From the NCBI GenBank assembly GCA_019009955.1, contig CM032231.1, forward strand, positions 104,731,501 to 104,795,500: DNA of 64,000 nucleotides, written 5' to 3'. The position numbers and the translations under genes were made by a program. The notes under the pieces are model-generated. The model made no database searches and was not told where the DNA came from. It was given only the letters and a program-made list of their open reading frames with translations. Of this stretch, positions 48,301 through 61,800 are shown piece by piece (position 1 is the stretch's first letter; each line of letters begins with the position of its first letter). Source of the DNA: Riptortus pedestris. Taxonomy: Eukaryota > Arthropoda > Insecta > Hemiptera > Alydidae.

Positions 48301-49708
48301 TGAAACTTGTAGAGTTTCAATTAATAGATGTTTTTAATTCAATTGAATAGGTGTTTTTATAAATTCTGACCTGCTGATATCAGGTTAAATGTTGTTGGTA
48401 TATCTTGAGCTTTTTCATGATATAAAGAATATGCATTCTTAGTATCACATTATATTTTGGGCATCCATTTTTATTTTATCGAAAAAGAACTCTGCCAAAG
48501 ATAAAGCAACTACTACTACTTCACCCAATGATCATACCTTCAATACATTTATGGTGAAATCATTGTGCCTTTAATTTCCATGGTTCTTACAAAGTAGAAA
48601 ATTTAGATATTGGATACCCATAACAGTTTGTCTGATTCAGACTTGCAAAATTTAGAATGTTTCATATATACAGTCACTTATACATACTTTAAAAATATTT
48701 ATGTCATTCTTATTATACAAGGACTGCAGATTAGGTCATTACAACATCCCCAAAATCTCACCCCTAGGAGGTAAATGCTCCAGTCTGATAGACCTTTAAT
48801 ACGTTGAGCACTGTGTAGACATTTAAATTTTTCCACAGAGGACTGGGGGTTGTTGAATCTCGTTGATGAGACAGCATGGCTACCTGTAGTCACACAATGC
48901 ACTACATTTCAATACCGTGTTCTCACCAGTGGGAACGTTTTACAGATCCTGATTACATAGGCTTTTTATAACAGGAAAACTGGGGAATAGATGGTGACCC
49001 TGCATGACACTTTTTTTTCCATCTCTTTATTACCTCCATAAGGTTTTCCACAACTATCTTATTTAGTATAATGATTTCATTTTTTTTGTTGTGTGTCATT
49101 TGCTTAGATGAAACTACTCCTTGGAAGGAACCCAAATTTTCTACTCAGTGCTGGTTCTTGACTCTCCATGCTCATAATATAGCACTTCTTCCTGCTCTCC
49201 AAAGATATCAACGCCGGTTAAGATCATTGAGGGATCTCCAAAAACTTGTTGATGAAATGCAGGCTTCTGAAGAGCAGTGGAAATGTCTTCCTCTTGCTCA
49301 ACGTAATAAGGAGCTAATCAAGAGGTGGAAACATCAAATAAAGGTATAAACTTCAAATATAGTCTAGTTTATATCTACAATTATATTGAGGGAGGGAGTA
49401 TTCTTATCATTCAAGTAATTGGGAGTATGTCTTAGCTTATTGTGTCTTGCCTGATATAATATTTTGTTCAGTTCCATACATACATATGTAGAATCTCTCA
49501 GAAATTATTGGTCATAAGTCTTATACTCATATTTAACAATACTAATATAATATTTGGTTGGCTATATATTCCATTAAATAGTAATTTAAATACTTGTTTC
49601 AGCAGTTTTCCCTCAAGGGAAATCAGCTATTAAGCTGTACTCGTGATGTGATTTTCGAAAAATGTCCTCAAATTTCTATCTATCCTACCCAGTAGATGAC
49701 AAGTTCAA

Positions 49709-49763
<55 letters not shown>

Positions 49764-52700
49764 TCTGTTAATGCTGTCACAAATTTGGTTTGATTGTTAC
49801 CAGACTCCATATTTAAACGTTATATGTAAAAATAAAGATCAAGTTTGTTAATTGCTGAAATTAGACCAGCGAGAGGAGGGGGGGGGGTGTTCAGAAGTAG
49901 GAATTTCGAAATATTTCCATTATTATATGCTGGAAAAAATGTATCGAAGGAATCTAATTGCAAATTGAATGATTTATAAATGTTATTATATACATATTTT
50001 TGATATATTATTCTATACATACATTCTATACATAAGTTGAATATTAACAGAGATATTTGGATTTTATAGTTTTGGGCTTTCAATAAATCCCCATGAGTAG
50101 GAACTCATGTCTTATTAATAATATGCTGCAATATCATGATCCACTTCATTCCAAGGTTAAATACCAACTATGGTTTTCATTGAACTTTTATATTGTGAGA
50201 AACATGGAAATACGTTATGTGATGATGTCATCAATTAAGATTTTTTCATTCTTTACTCGGAAATATTTATTTGATTTATACCATATGCAATGTTTAACCG
50301 TTTCCTTCAACAATAAAGATCGTATTTGTGTTTGTAGTGGGGGTTTAGAGGGGGGATTCTAAAATTCAAAATGTCTCCGTTATTATGAGTAGGATTGGAA
50401 AATGTTATATAAACAATCTTGTTAAACTATTGATGATCTACATTTGTTGTTCTATATATTTTTGTTATTCAATTATTAAGAGAGTTATTCGTATTTTCTT
50501 TTTTTTTGGCCGTCTGGAGCCTCCCCTCCCCCTCCTATTCTTCAGTTTTTTTACATTTAAATAGAGATATGTGGTGAGATAAGGTCAAAAGTATGCTATA
50601 CCAGTACGTGGGGGACCTGCTTAGTTTACACAACTCCTACATGATAGACTTTTTTGTCCAGCTAAAATTAGAAGTTACTGAGTATAGAAATGCTTCACAT
50701 ATCCTCATTTTTTTGGGGATCGATTAAACTATTTAAAAGTCCGTCATTCAGGGGCTGCGTAAACTAAGCAGATTTCCCACGTGAAGTTTAGTAATAGATA
50801 AATCTACATACTCGTAACACAACACCACCGTGAATATTAAGTGAATAAATGCAAAGAATAATAAGAAACCTGCTGACGGAAAGCATCTGAAATGTAAACA
50901 AACAGTTCTGCCAACTTCTTACCGGAAAGAAAAACAATTACTGTAGTATATCTGAATATACGAGGTGTGACAATTAAGTAACGGGACTGTGCGTACGGCA
51001 GATGTCAGGCTTGTGTGTGGGGAGTGGGGATGGATCATGATTGATCCTGTTTATTACTGCACAGAGTCCACTTGATCCCGTCTCTCTATCTAGTCTAGTT
51101 TGGTTTTAAATCTCGTTTGAGTAAGGCCTGTTGTTATTGGCGTGCCGGAAAAATGATCAGTTAAAAAATCGAACAGCGTATTAATTTGAAATTTCTGGTG
51201 AAATTGAGGAAACCTCCAAGTGAATGTTTTCAGTTATTGAAAGAGGTGTTTGGTGACAACTCCATGTCACGTACTAGAGTTTTTGAATGGCACAAACGAT
51301 TTTCTGAAGGCCGGGAAGAAGTTGAAGATGACGAACGGACTGGGCGACCTGTGACGTCAAGAATTGAAGGAAACGTTAAGAAGGTTAATGAAATTGTGCG
51401 GAAAGACAGGCGTTTGAGTCTTCGAATGATTTCAGATTTATCAAACATTGACAGAGAGACGGTGAGAAAAATTTTACATGAAGATCTGAAAATGACTAAA
51501 GTTTGTGCCAAAAAACCTGACGCCTGAACAAAAGGAGAACCGAAAAAACATCTGCATTGACATCATGCAGCAATTGGCAGCAGATCCAGGGCTGCTGGAA
51601 AAAGTAGTCACATGTGACGAAACGTGGATTTTCCAATACGATCCCGAAACAAAGAGACAGTCCATGCGCTGGAAGACTCAATCATCACCAAGAATGAAAA
51701 AAGCTCGAATGAGCAAATCAAAACTGAAGGCCATGTTGATAGTTTTTTTCGATGTGAGGGGTGTCATTATGGTTGAATGGGTGCCAGAGGGTAAAACTGT
51801 AAGCCAAAAATATTACATTGAGGTCCTGGAGAAACTGAGAGAAAGAGTGAGGAGGAAAAGACCTGACATGTGGAAAACCAATTCATGGATTTTGCACCAG
51901 GACAACGCGCCCGCTCACAATGCGCTCTCGGTGAAGCGGTTTTTAGCGAAAAAGTCAATTCCAATGCTTGAACATCCGCTGTATTCACCAGATCTGGCTC
52001 CCTGTGACTTCTTCCTTTTTCCCAAAATAAAAAGTTCATTGAAGGGAACAAGTTTTGAGTCAGTTGAAGATGTCAAGCAAAAAACGGCAGACTTGCTGAA
52101 GAGGCTGACACTTAATGACATGCAGCACTGCTTTGAGCAGTGGAAAACTCGTATGCAGCGGTGTATAGATAGGGATGGGGAGTATGTTGAAGGGGATTAA
52201 TAGTTATTTGTAATAAGTGTTCAATAAAGTATGTTTTTCAGATCAGTCCCGTTATTTAATTGTCACACCTCGTAACGTGTTAATTTGATTGAGAACTATT
52301 TACTATATCTAGTACTGTAATTTATAATGAATCAAAATAATTTTTATCTCAATCAATCAAATTTAAGTATTCCAAAAACTTAGAAGGGGGGGGGGTCACT
52401 AGAACATATTAGCATGTATCTCGTATAATAAATGTTTCTTGAAAACAATATTTGCTATTTAAGTTTCAAATGATATGGTTTATTACATAACCGAGTATTG
52501 TTTATATAACATGAGTAGAAGTGGGGGTTTGCTGAAGGCTGAAACCTGAAAAATACAAATTTCTCGATTAATATTCTAGATAGGGAATAAATATTTATAG
52601 TACATTTAATTTTCTATAAGATTGATTCTATACATTTTTTTGATCCGACGTATAGTAACGGAGAAATGTCGAATTTTCAAATTTCTCCCCATCTAAACAC

Positions 52701-52810
52701 CCCCCCCCCCCTGGTCCGATTTCAGCTGTTAACGAACTTGATCTTTCTTTTTACATAAAACGACTAAATATCGAATTAAACAATAATTGTGACCTCTAGA
52801 GCAGTAACAG

Positions 52811-52850
<40 letters not shown>

Positions 52851-55800
52851 ATATATATATATATATATATATACATCCCTCTACACAGTTTTGAACGGAC
52901 TTCATTTTCATCATCTCCTAGGTAGAATCGATGGACATTTAAAGAAAAATTTCAAAAATCACATCATGAGTACGACCTCAATAGCTGATTTCCCTTCAGG
53001 GAAATCTGCTAAAAATTAGCCTATTACTTTTATCCCTTTAAGGCCTTTCATTGAGTGATGTGGTCTGTTATAATTTGATTAATTCAAACAATATCTTAAG
53101 TAAAATGAATCATATAAATATTTTGGGCATGGGTAATCATGTGGTTCATGGTTGTTTAGAAACTGACAAAAGGAAAGGCGTGTACCGAGGCAGGGCTGTT
53201 AGCACCGCAGTTGATGAGAAGAGCCCTTATGTTTTATACATCTGTGAGCGAGTTCCTACTCTCAACACTTACCAATGGTGACACGTCCCGCATCCCAGCT
53301 CTACCTCTACCCACTGAACCTCCTACTCTTTTTGCTGCTCTTCCCGAGTGGTATGTTGAGGATATCGCCGAATTTTTACTATTCCTTCTCCAGTAAGTAT
53401 CTATTCAACTTTATTTGTTTATACATTAACTCATTGCTGCCAACAACCTTGGGCAAGCGGGAAGGTCATGTGCCAGTCTACTTTTAAGTTTAATTAGAAT
53501 CTCAAACTATTGTTCATTTAAACAAATTTTTCATGGTTATAAATTATTTTTTTTCTAATATTACTATTATTTATTTCTATTGTTACTTTGGTATAAAATT
53601 TATAGAACATCAGTTATACATATATAAAGGGGCTCAGGTTAGCCATGTGAGTGGCCTTTAATCTCACATTGTAATCCTAGAGTGGCGAGTTCGATTCCAT
53701 CCTGGGCAAAGAAATTTATTTAGTGACGGAATTCATTAAATAAAATCCTTAGTCATACCCTGGCTAGGAAAGGGTGGCAATCTGTAGATGACCCATTCCT
53801 ATTAGCCGTAGTTGCAAAAAGTAGACATTAATAAATAATTAAAAAAACATTACAAATATAAATTAATATTAATTATTTTAAATGTTCTATTTTTTCAACA
53901 CATAAGCCATAAAATTACTATTTTATCTAGTATATTTGTATATAATATGGGAACATGATTGATTTGGGGTAATCCCAGATGAATATTGTGTCATAAATGT
54001 TCCAAGGAATAATAGCACATTTCAAGGACTGGATGTGTGAATTTGTGACAGATGAGGAGGGTATGGGCTCTTGGAAGGAGAGGCTAAATAAACTAACCTC
54101 TTAGCCTATCTCATGAAAGGATTGGGAACTAATAACTAGTTCAAGCATGCTCGCCAAGAGCTTTCCAATGTTTTATTAAATTATGACCGTTGATAAAAAG
54201 TTTCTAAGCAATAGTGAATGCGACCACACCTTTAGTACTAGGAATAATCCTCAATATAAGGACTCTGGCTTCACTTTATTGAAATTGAGACTGTAAAACT
54301 GGCTGTGCTCCAAATATCGGTCTTGTAGTATGTGGCATGTGAAGAAGAAAGAATTCAGTAAATGCACACAGAATTGGATAATTAAGTATATTTACATAAA
54401 TAGAATAAGGAAAAAAAAAAGGATCACTAGTTACATAAAATTTTGTTTGGCAAGATGGTGGCTTCAGGTTGATGATGTTGTCTTGAATATAAATTTCTCC
54501 ATGTTGATGTCTCAAAGAAAGGACTGAAGGATGCATCAACAGGAATAGCTCCAAAACCATACACTTAGATAATAATATAGTAATTCTGGATGTAATGGAG
54601 GTTTTTACTGCAAATGACTGCCATTAGAAAGGTAGTAAAAAGGCTGGAAGAAAAAATAAAGAAAATATGGGTTGGTTCACAACACCCACCCATCAACATT
54701 GAAGCTCTCCAAATTGAGTGTAAAAGAACTTTTGCAGAAGTGTTTATAGGCAATGATCTCTTGTAACTAGGTACAATTCCATGCCAATTTTTTTTGAGCT
54801 TACATCAAATGGCAATAAAGATATATTATTTTGACATATTGAATAATAAGTGGACAGATTGTTGAATCTATAATAGTTCTTTATAGTGATAAAAGACTAA
54901 AAACAGTAAGCAGTTACTAGTTCTTGGATGGGGTTTGAATCCTTTGCTGGGGAAGTTCATTACTATACTTTAATATAGACACTTTCTGAGAATATTAAGC
55001 AGGAATAATTAAAATTAATACCTATGGTAATTAAAAAGAAGCCATAATGACATATCAAAACATTTATTTTCATGTCTGTGTTGAGAAATCTTGTTTTATA
55101 GTTAGATCTATTCCGATCATAATGTACAATTATACAAGCTCTTGGCTGTCTAATTTATTCCTAAACACTCTATTTGAGTCAAAAATAAAATTGACAGTGT
55201 GAAGGAAATTTAATTAATAAAATGTATCATTTAGTAGTTAAATGATATAAATTACTATATAAATGGGTTTTTAAAAATAATAATTTCATTTTATTCCTCA
55301 GATTTATGCCAGCTGTGGTTGCTGATGCTATGGACGATAGGATGTTTACTTGGCTCCTTGTTTGCGTTTGTACACCATCCGCAATAAAGAATCCTTACCT
55401 TGTTGCCAAGGTTGTAGAAGTACTTTTTGTGCTTGTCTCAGGTCTTCTTCCGAGGCATCATGTGCTTCATGATCGATTTATGTCTCATCCTATTTCTGAA
55501 GTACATTTGGCATCATACTTAATGAAATTTTATACAGGTAAATGATCTACTGCAAAAAGTATTCTTTACTGCCCTCTTGGTTTTATTAATTCTATTTTGT
55601 GGTTAATTTTTGCCCTGAAAATTATTTTTTCGTATTGTTAAAGTTGTGAAAACAGGATAATTAAAAAATGACTAATCATTAATATAAAAAGGTATGGCTA
55701 ACTCCTCAAAATTAAAAAGGGAAGTACGTATTTGGTTTTGTTTCCATTCCATTTTAAATGTCCTATATTTTCATCAGATAAAATAAAACATTTTGAGGAG

Positions 55801-58767
55801 GACTATTCATTCATATTATAAATAGAAAATATTTTAAACCGCTACAGAAACAACATTTTTCTGACCATTTTCTACAGTGCTTTAGATCGGTTGTAATTTT
55901 TGACAATTTTTATTTTGACACACCTTATGCCATTACTAAAGTGCAACTTTGTTCATTTAAGATGGTAAATTCGGCAGAGCCCTTTATGTAGCCTGCAAAA
56001 CTAATATGTGCTGAATGAGTAGTATAAATATTTTCCTTCCATATAAAACTATTTTTCATATGTCAAAATTTATTTCAATAAGAGTTGGCCCTTTACACAC
56101 ATCAGTTTCTTACATTATTGATGTCGAGGGATTATCTTTTCTTCCATGCTCTGTGTGACACACAACTTAAGAGTATGGTATGCACATAAATATAATTTGC
56201 TTTAACAATCTTTGAAATAAATACACAAGTAGAATCTGATTAACATTGTATAAAAAAATTCAAATAGCTATAAATAATGTTTGGATTAATATTCCAATAA
56301 CACTTCTAATAATGATTTAATTTTATTATTATTATTATTATTTTTTGTACATTTTTATTTTATCAGATTCTACTTGTCTTTATTTTAAAAGAAAATGTAG
56401 TGTTGTGAGTTATATTTATATGTGCGTAGTGTACTAAAACCATTCTATTTTCTAATCTTCAATACTATAAAGATCGCTGAAGATTAATGAATTCCCTTTG
56501 AAAGTCAACTCTGTAATTACTTTTTTTTTTTTTATTTTTTTTTTTTTATTTTTTTTTTTTTATAATAATCCTTTATTGAATAACAAGAATTTTTACAAGA
56601 TAATTCATAGTGTTCCTTGTGACCACTGCAATTTACAAAAGGAAACATAAAATAAAAATTTCTATTTAAGTAGCGGATTGTTGAAATGCAATTGACTAAT
56701 AGTAGGCAGTCATATTGCAACTTAGTGATAACAGTTATTTTAAATATTTACAAATTTAAGAGACCTTATGAGCTAATAATAATAACAAGTACAGACTTTC
56801 TTATGATTATTTAATATGATTAGAGGTAAAATAGGGATTAAGATAAAGGTGTTACATGTCTTTAGCCTAGCCTGTTGGGTATTGATTCAGTCAGTTTCTT
56901 GTGTTAGAGTAAGATGTGCTTCGTTCGTTTGTGTACGTACCTAGCAGTGCTTTCTTTGTTATAATTACCTATTTCATTGATGAGTGGGTTGTTTTTGTGT
57001 TTGCAAGATTTGAAAAATTTAGTGGTTAGATTACGGATATATGTCTTTACCATTGGTAAGTTTGAAATTTGATGTAATTTTCTTATTCTTGTATGATAGG
57101 GAAGATTATACACAATTCTCAGGCATTTGTTTTGAAATATTTTTAGTTTTCTTAAATTAGTGTTTGATATATTGCTCCATACGGGGCAAGCATATGTCAA
57201 TACTGATCTGATGCAGGCTTTGTGTAACATTAGTTTATTCACAGGGCTCAGTTTCGATTTACGATTAAAGTATGGGTAAATCTGGCAAATAACTTAGTTA
57301 GCTTTATTACACGTTTTATTTATGTGTTCTGTGAATGTTAGTCCTTTGTCTAACGTCACCCCTAAATATTTAATATATTTCGACCATGATATAGGATTAT
57401 TGTCAAAGTTGGATTGCTCTGGGATTTTCGGTCTTCTTTTTGTAAAAATAATAGCTTGTGTTTTTGCTTTATTGACTTTGATTCTCCACTTAGTAAAAAA
57501 TTTGGATAATTTGTTAAAGCTACTATGGAGTCGATTAATTATTGTATCTATTCTGTAGGAAGACGTGTATATGCCCGTGCCGTCTGCAAAGAGGGATAAA
57601 GCAGTATTTATAGTTTTAGGAACGTCGTTGATATAAATAATAAAGAGAAGTGCACTAAGTGCAGATCCTTGTGGTAGGCCCGCCTCCATTTTTTTGGTCG
57701 ATGAATAGGAGTTATTTATTTTGACACAAAATGTTCTATTGGTGATAATAAGTTTTATAATAATGAGTTAATAAGTTTTATCAAATAAGGGGGGAACTTT
57801 AATTCATTTAATTTGTATATAAGCCCTTCGTGCCAGACTGTATCAAACGCTTTCTCAATGTCTAGCACCAAGAGTCCTGTATGTTTTTTATTATTATAGC
57901 CTTCGGTAATGGCGTCTATTAGTCTTGCTAATTGTTTAGTTGTGCTGTGTTGACTTCTGAAACCAAACTGTTCGTTTTGTATAATGTTGTTTTGGGTAAG
58001 GTGTTTGTTTATCCTGGCTAATATTATTTTTTCTATGGTTTTTCCGATTGTGCTTAGAAGACTGATGGGCCTGAAGCTCTGAGCTTCATGTGGATTCTTT
58101 CCTGGTTTGCATATTGCTTTTATCACTGCGTGTTTCCAGTTTTTAGGGAAGTGGCCAAGGGTTAGAACAGAGTTCGCTATTTTTTGGAGGGATTTAATTC
58201 CTTCGGGTGGCAAATTCTTTAGATGGGTATTTTTAATATTGTCTTCTCCTGGTGATTTGCGGGGTTTGGATTTTTTAATTATTTTGTATATTTCAGAGTA
58301 GGTTGTTAAAACTTCTTTAGGGTAATTGGCAGATAAGATATTATTTACGATTTTTTTTGAGCTTTTCATAATTTTGTTCGTCATATATTTACTATTAAGG
58401 TTTACATTTTGCTTGTGTACGGACTCAAAATAATTAGCTATAAGATTAGCTTTACCTTCTGGGGTAATTTCAGTTTTATTAAGGTAGGTGATAGGGGGGA
58501 GATATCTTTTTTCTTTATTTTTAAAAATTTTATGAAGGTCCCACAATTTAGTTCTGCAATTTATTTTAGCTAAGTGGTAATTGAAGTTTTGGTTTTTATT
58601 TTTCCACAGGTAATTGCCAATTGCCTTAGAGAAAGCTGTAATTACTTATATAAGTGATGATGGGTTATTATTTATTATTATAGGAAAAAACCCTGAACCT
58701 GTCTTAACTCAATCGGTATTATCTAATATAATTGTTATTTGTCAATGATGATTGTATTATATTATTT

Positions 58768-58856
<89 letters not shown>

Positions 58857-61800
58857 CAGAAATACATGTATAAATTTTACCTTAATAAATAAAATACTAG
58901 TGAAAAAAGAACAAGAGCACAGCCAGAGTATTGAGTGGGCGGGTGAAACTTTATTATAGCTTTGTAGGTGGGAGTAAATAAATATTGTGTTCTTGTATGT
59001 TATGTCACATGCCATACCCATAAATCTAAATTAAATTTGGCCTGTTGAGAATCCACAGCCTCTGCCAAGAAAATAATTACGGAGTTCTGTCCACATGGTA
59101 CTTCTCTCATCAGTGTTACTGTCTTATAGATATTATAAATTAGTTCTGATATTTTGTTTTGATTTATTTAATTCCATGCATTTGTGCCAGCATTTATTAT
59201 AAAGCTTTGTTTTTTTCAATTTTTTAGATGTTGAGACTACCGGCTCAAGTTCAGAATTTTATGATAAATTTACAATTAGGTACCACATTAGTCTTATACT
59301 CAAAAGTATGTGGGAGAGTCCTGTTCATCGTGATGCTATCATTAAGGAATCAAAGTAAGTTAACATATTTGATACGTATTTCATGACCCTCAATTAACAG
59401 TATAATTGCTTTATATTTTACATAAATATTTTTAATTAGGAAAATAATTCACTGATATTTCTATTTTAGGTCTGGAAAACAGTTTGTAAAATTCATAAAC
59501 ATGCTTATGAATGACACAACCTTCCTTCTTGACGAAAGCTTAGAATCATTAAAGGTATTTGCTTTATTTTTTTCCCCCCGAGCATTTATTATTTTATATA
59601 AATTTAAAGTGTTTGTTACACATTTATTCAGTAGCCTAAAACAAATATTAAAATTTGGTTGTATTTGGGTTTTTATTTTATTTTTTTTTAAATAATCTAT
59701 TAATTATACATAGTTAAGACATCCCCTTAAACCATAACAATGAGGTTTTTGTCTCGTTTTGGTTGTTGCATCACCATAGCTTTGAAGATACTTGTGTTAA
59801 CTAGTGAAATGTTTAACTTGGTATGTATCTGGCCGAATTAAAGATGATTGGGTGTAAGTGAAATATTAAAAAAATATGATAAATACTGATGTTAAATTCA
59901 ACACTTGAAATCACAAAAATAAAAATGAATGATGAATAATATTTTGGAACTTCCTGCTGTGGTTTCTCAAAAAAAGTGACAACAATGTAGTTGTAAAACT
60001 TTCATAAAGCTTTGGTTTTGGGCAATATTTTAACTTTTTCTGATTCGGAAAAACATACAATAATTTTTGTGAACAACAAATCGTAAAAGCACATCACATT
60101 GTTATGAAAAAATAAAATCCTATTGCGTATTTTGCCAATATTTCGAGTATTCCTGAAATTCTATATACCAAATTGATTACAAAACCTACAGTTTTTGCTT
60201 ATGGAACATTTGTAAGACATTCCCACTTTGTTTGCCCAGAGGATTCATGAAACGCAGGAGTTGATGGCCGATACAGCTGCATGGGGTGCACTGCCTACTG
60301 AGCAGCAGCAAACTCGAACGAGACAACTTTCTGCAGATGAAAGGCAGTGCAGGTTAGATTTCAAACTTTTAATTTTTTCTTTTTTCCATGGCTAAAATTT
60401 CTTTTAATTTTGCAACTCAAACTTTAGTTTATGGAAATTGTTTACTGCCTTTTTTTGGATGTCTTCAGTTTTATAAAAAAGAACACCCAATCACTTCTAG
60501 AACAAGAATAATAACGTTGTCTGTATTATACTTGCTCTAATACCGTATTTCCATTTGGTATTTAGCACCAACTTAGTTTCTTGTCAGTAGATTTTAATAT
60601 TCTGATTCATTAAATTATTTATTTACGTCCACTTTTTACAACTAAGGCTAATTTAATTGGGTCGGGTTATCTACAGGTTCCCACCCTTTTCTAGCCAGGG
60701 TGGGACTAAGGATTTATTTAATGAATTCCGTCACTAAATAAATTTCTTTAATAAAGTTCTTTCCTGTCTGAGGACGGGAATCGAACTCGCCACTCTATGT
60801 TTACCATGTGAGATTTAAGTCAACGCATATGGGTTACATGGCTAACCTGAGCCCCTTCTGATTCATTTTATTTTTAATGTTTAAGCAGCTGTTTCTGAAA
60901 TTCGTCATGTAAATTATTATCAGAGGAATTTGTGACTATCAAATTGTCAAATTGTGATTGTCAAATACAGACAATATTTTATAAAATTTATGAAGTTTAT
61001 AATATTTAAAGATGGGGGTTTTCATAATTTTAGATTTTCTGCCAGAGTGTTGTTTTTAATATTTACTGATATTATTCTCGATTGTTTCCAGTTATTCAAA
61101 TAACTGCTTCTTATTCTTTAAATATTTTTTTTTTAAATTATGTTTTATATAACTAGTTATTGGGTGTTGGTTTTGTCAAAGAGCCCGGAAGAAGGAAGCT
61201 GGTTCATCCCACTTTATAAGCAACTTATTTATCTAGTTAATTTATCAATGATCTTCATTTTTATGTATTCTGTTGATTATTCATTTCAGTTAACTGCAGT
61301 TCCATAAAGTGAAAGTTCATAAGTAACATTCTTACTTAAACCACACTATAGTCTAGGTAGCAGGGATTTTGCCCTCTAAGAGTTTTAGCAGATTTCCCTT
61401 AAGGTCAGCTATTGAGGTCGTACTCATGACGTGATTTTCAGAAAAATTTCTTCAAATGTCCATCGATCCTGCCCAGGAGATGACGAAAATGAGGTCCGTT
61501 CAAAACTATAATTTTCTGTTAATACTCTAGCGGTATTTTTTGTTTAATCGTTACCAAACTCGGTATTTAATCGTTTTATGTAAAAAGAAAGATCAAGTTC
61601 GTTAATGGCTGAAATCGTATCAGTGGGAGAGGGGGTTTAGAGGGGTGGAATTTCGAAAATTTGAAATATCTCCTTTACTATATGTCGGATCAAAAGCTTG
61701 TATAGAACCAATCTTATTGCAAATTAAATTTACTATAAATATTGTGATGCACATTTATTCTCTATCTTGAATATTAACCGAGATATTTGCATTTTTATTG

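Larger units (their letters stand above)
50741..53014 (-). repeat. F1 repeat, minus-strand copy interrupted by mariner
   Basis: The tail starts at AAAGTCCGTCATTCAGGGGC (50740). F1 continues to TATCTGAATA at 50960 and resumes at 52273. It ends with (TA)n at 52815-52873 and the head GATTTCCCTTCAGGGAAATC near 52988-53010. Without the mariner and duplicated TA it is about 960 bp, like the copy at 1202-2187, whose matching stretch (about 1780-2000 reversed) is the empty site. It is tail-to-tail with the copy at 49604 and ends 145 bp before Ube4B exon 12. Confidence 0.85.
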
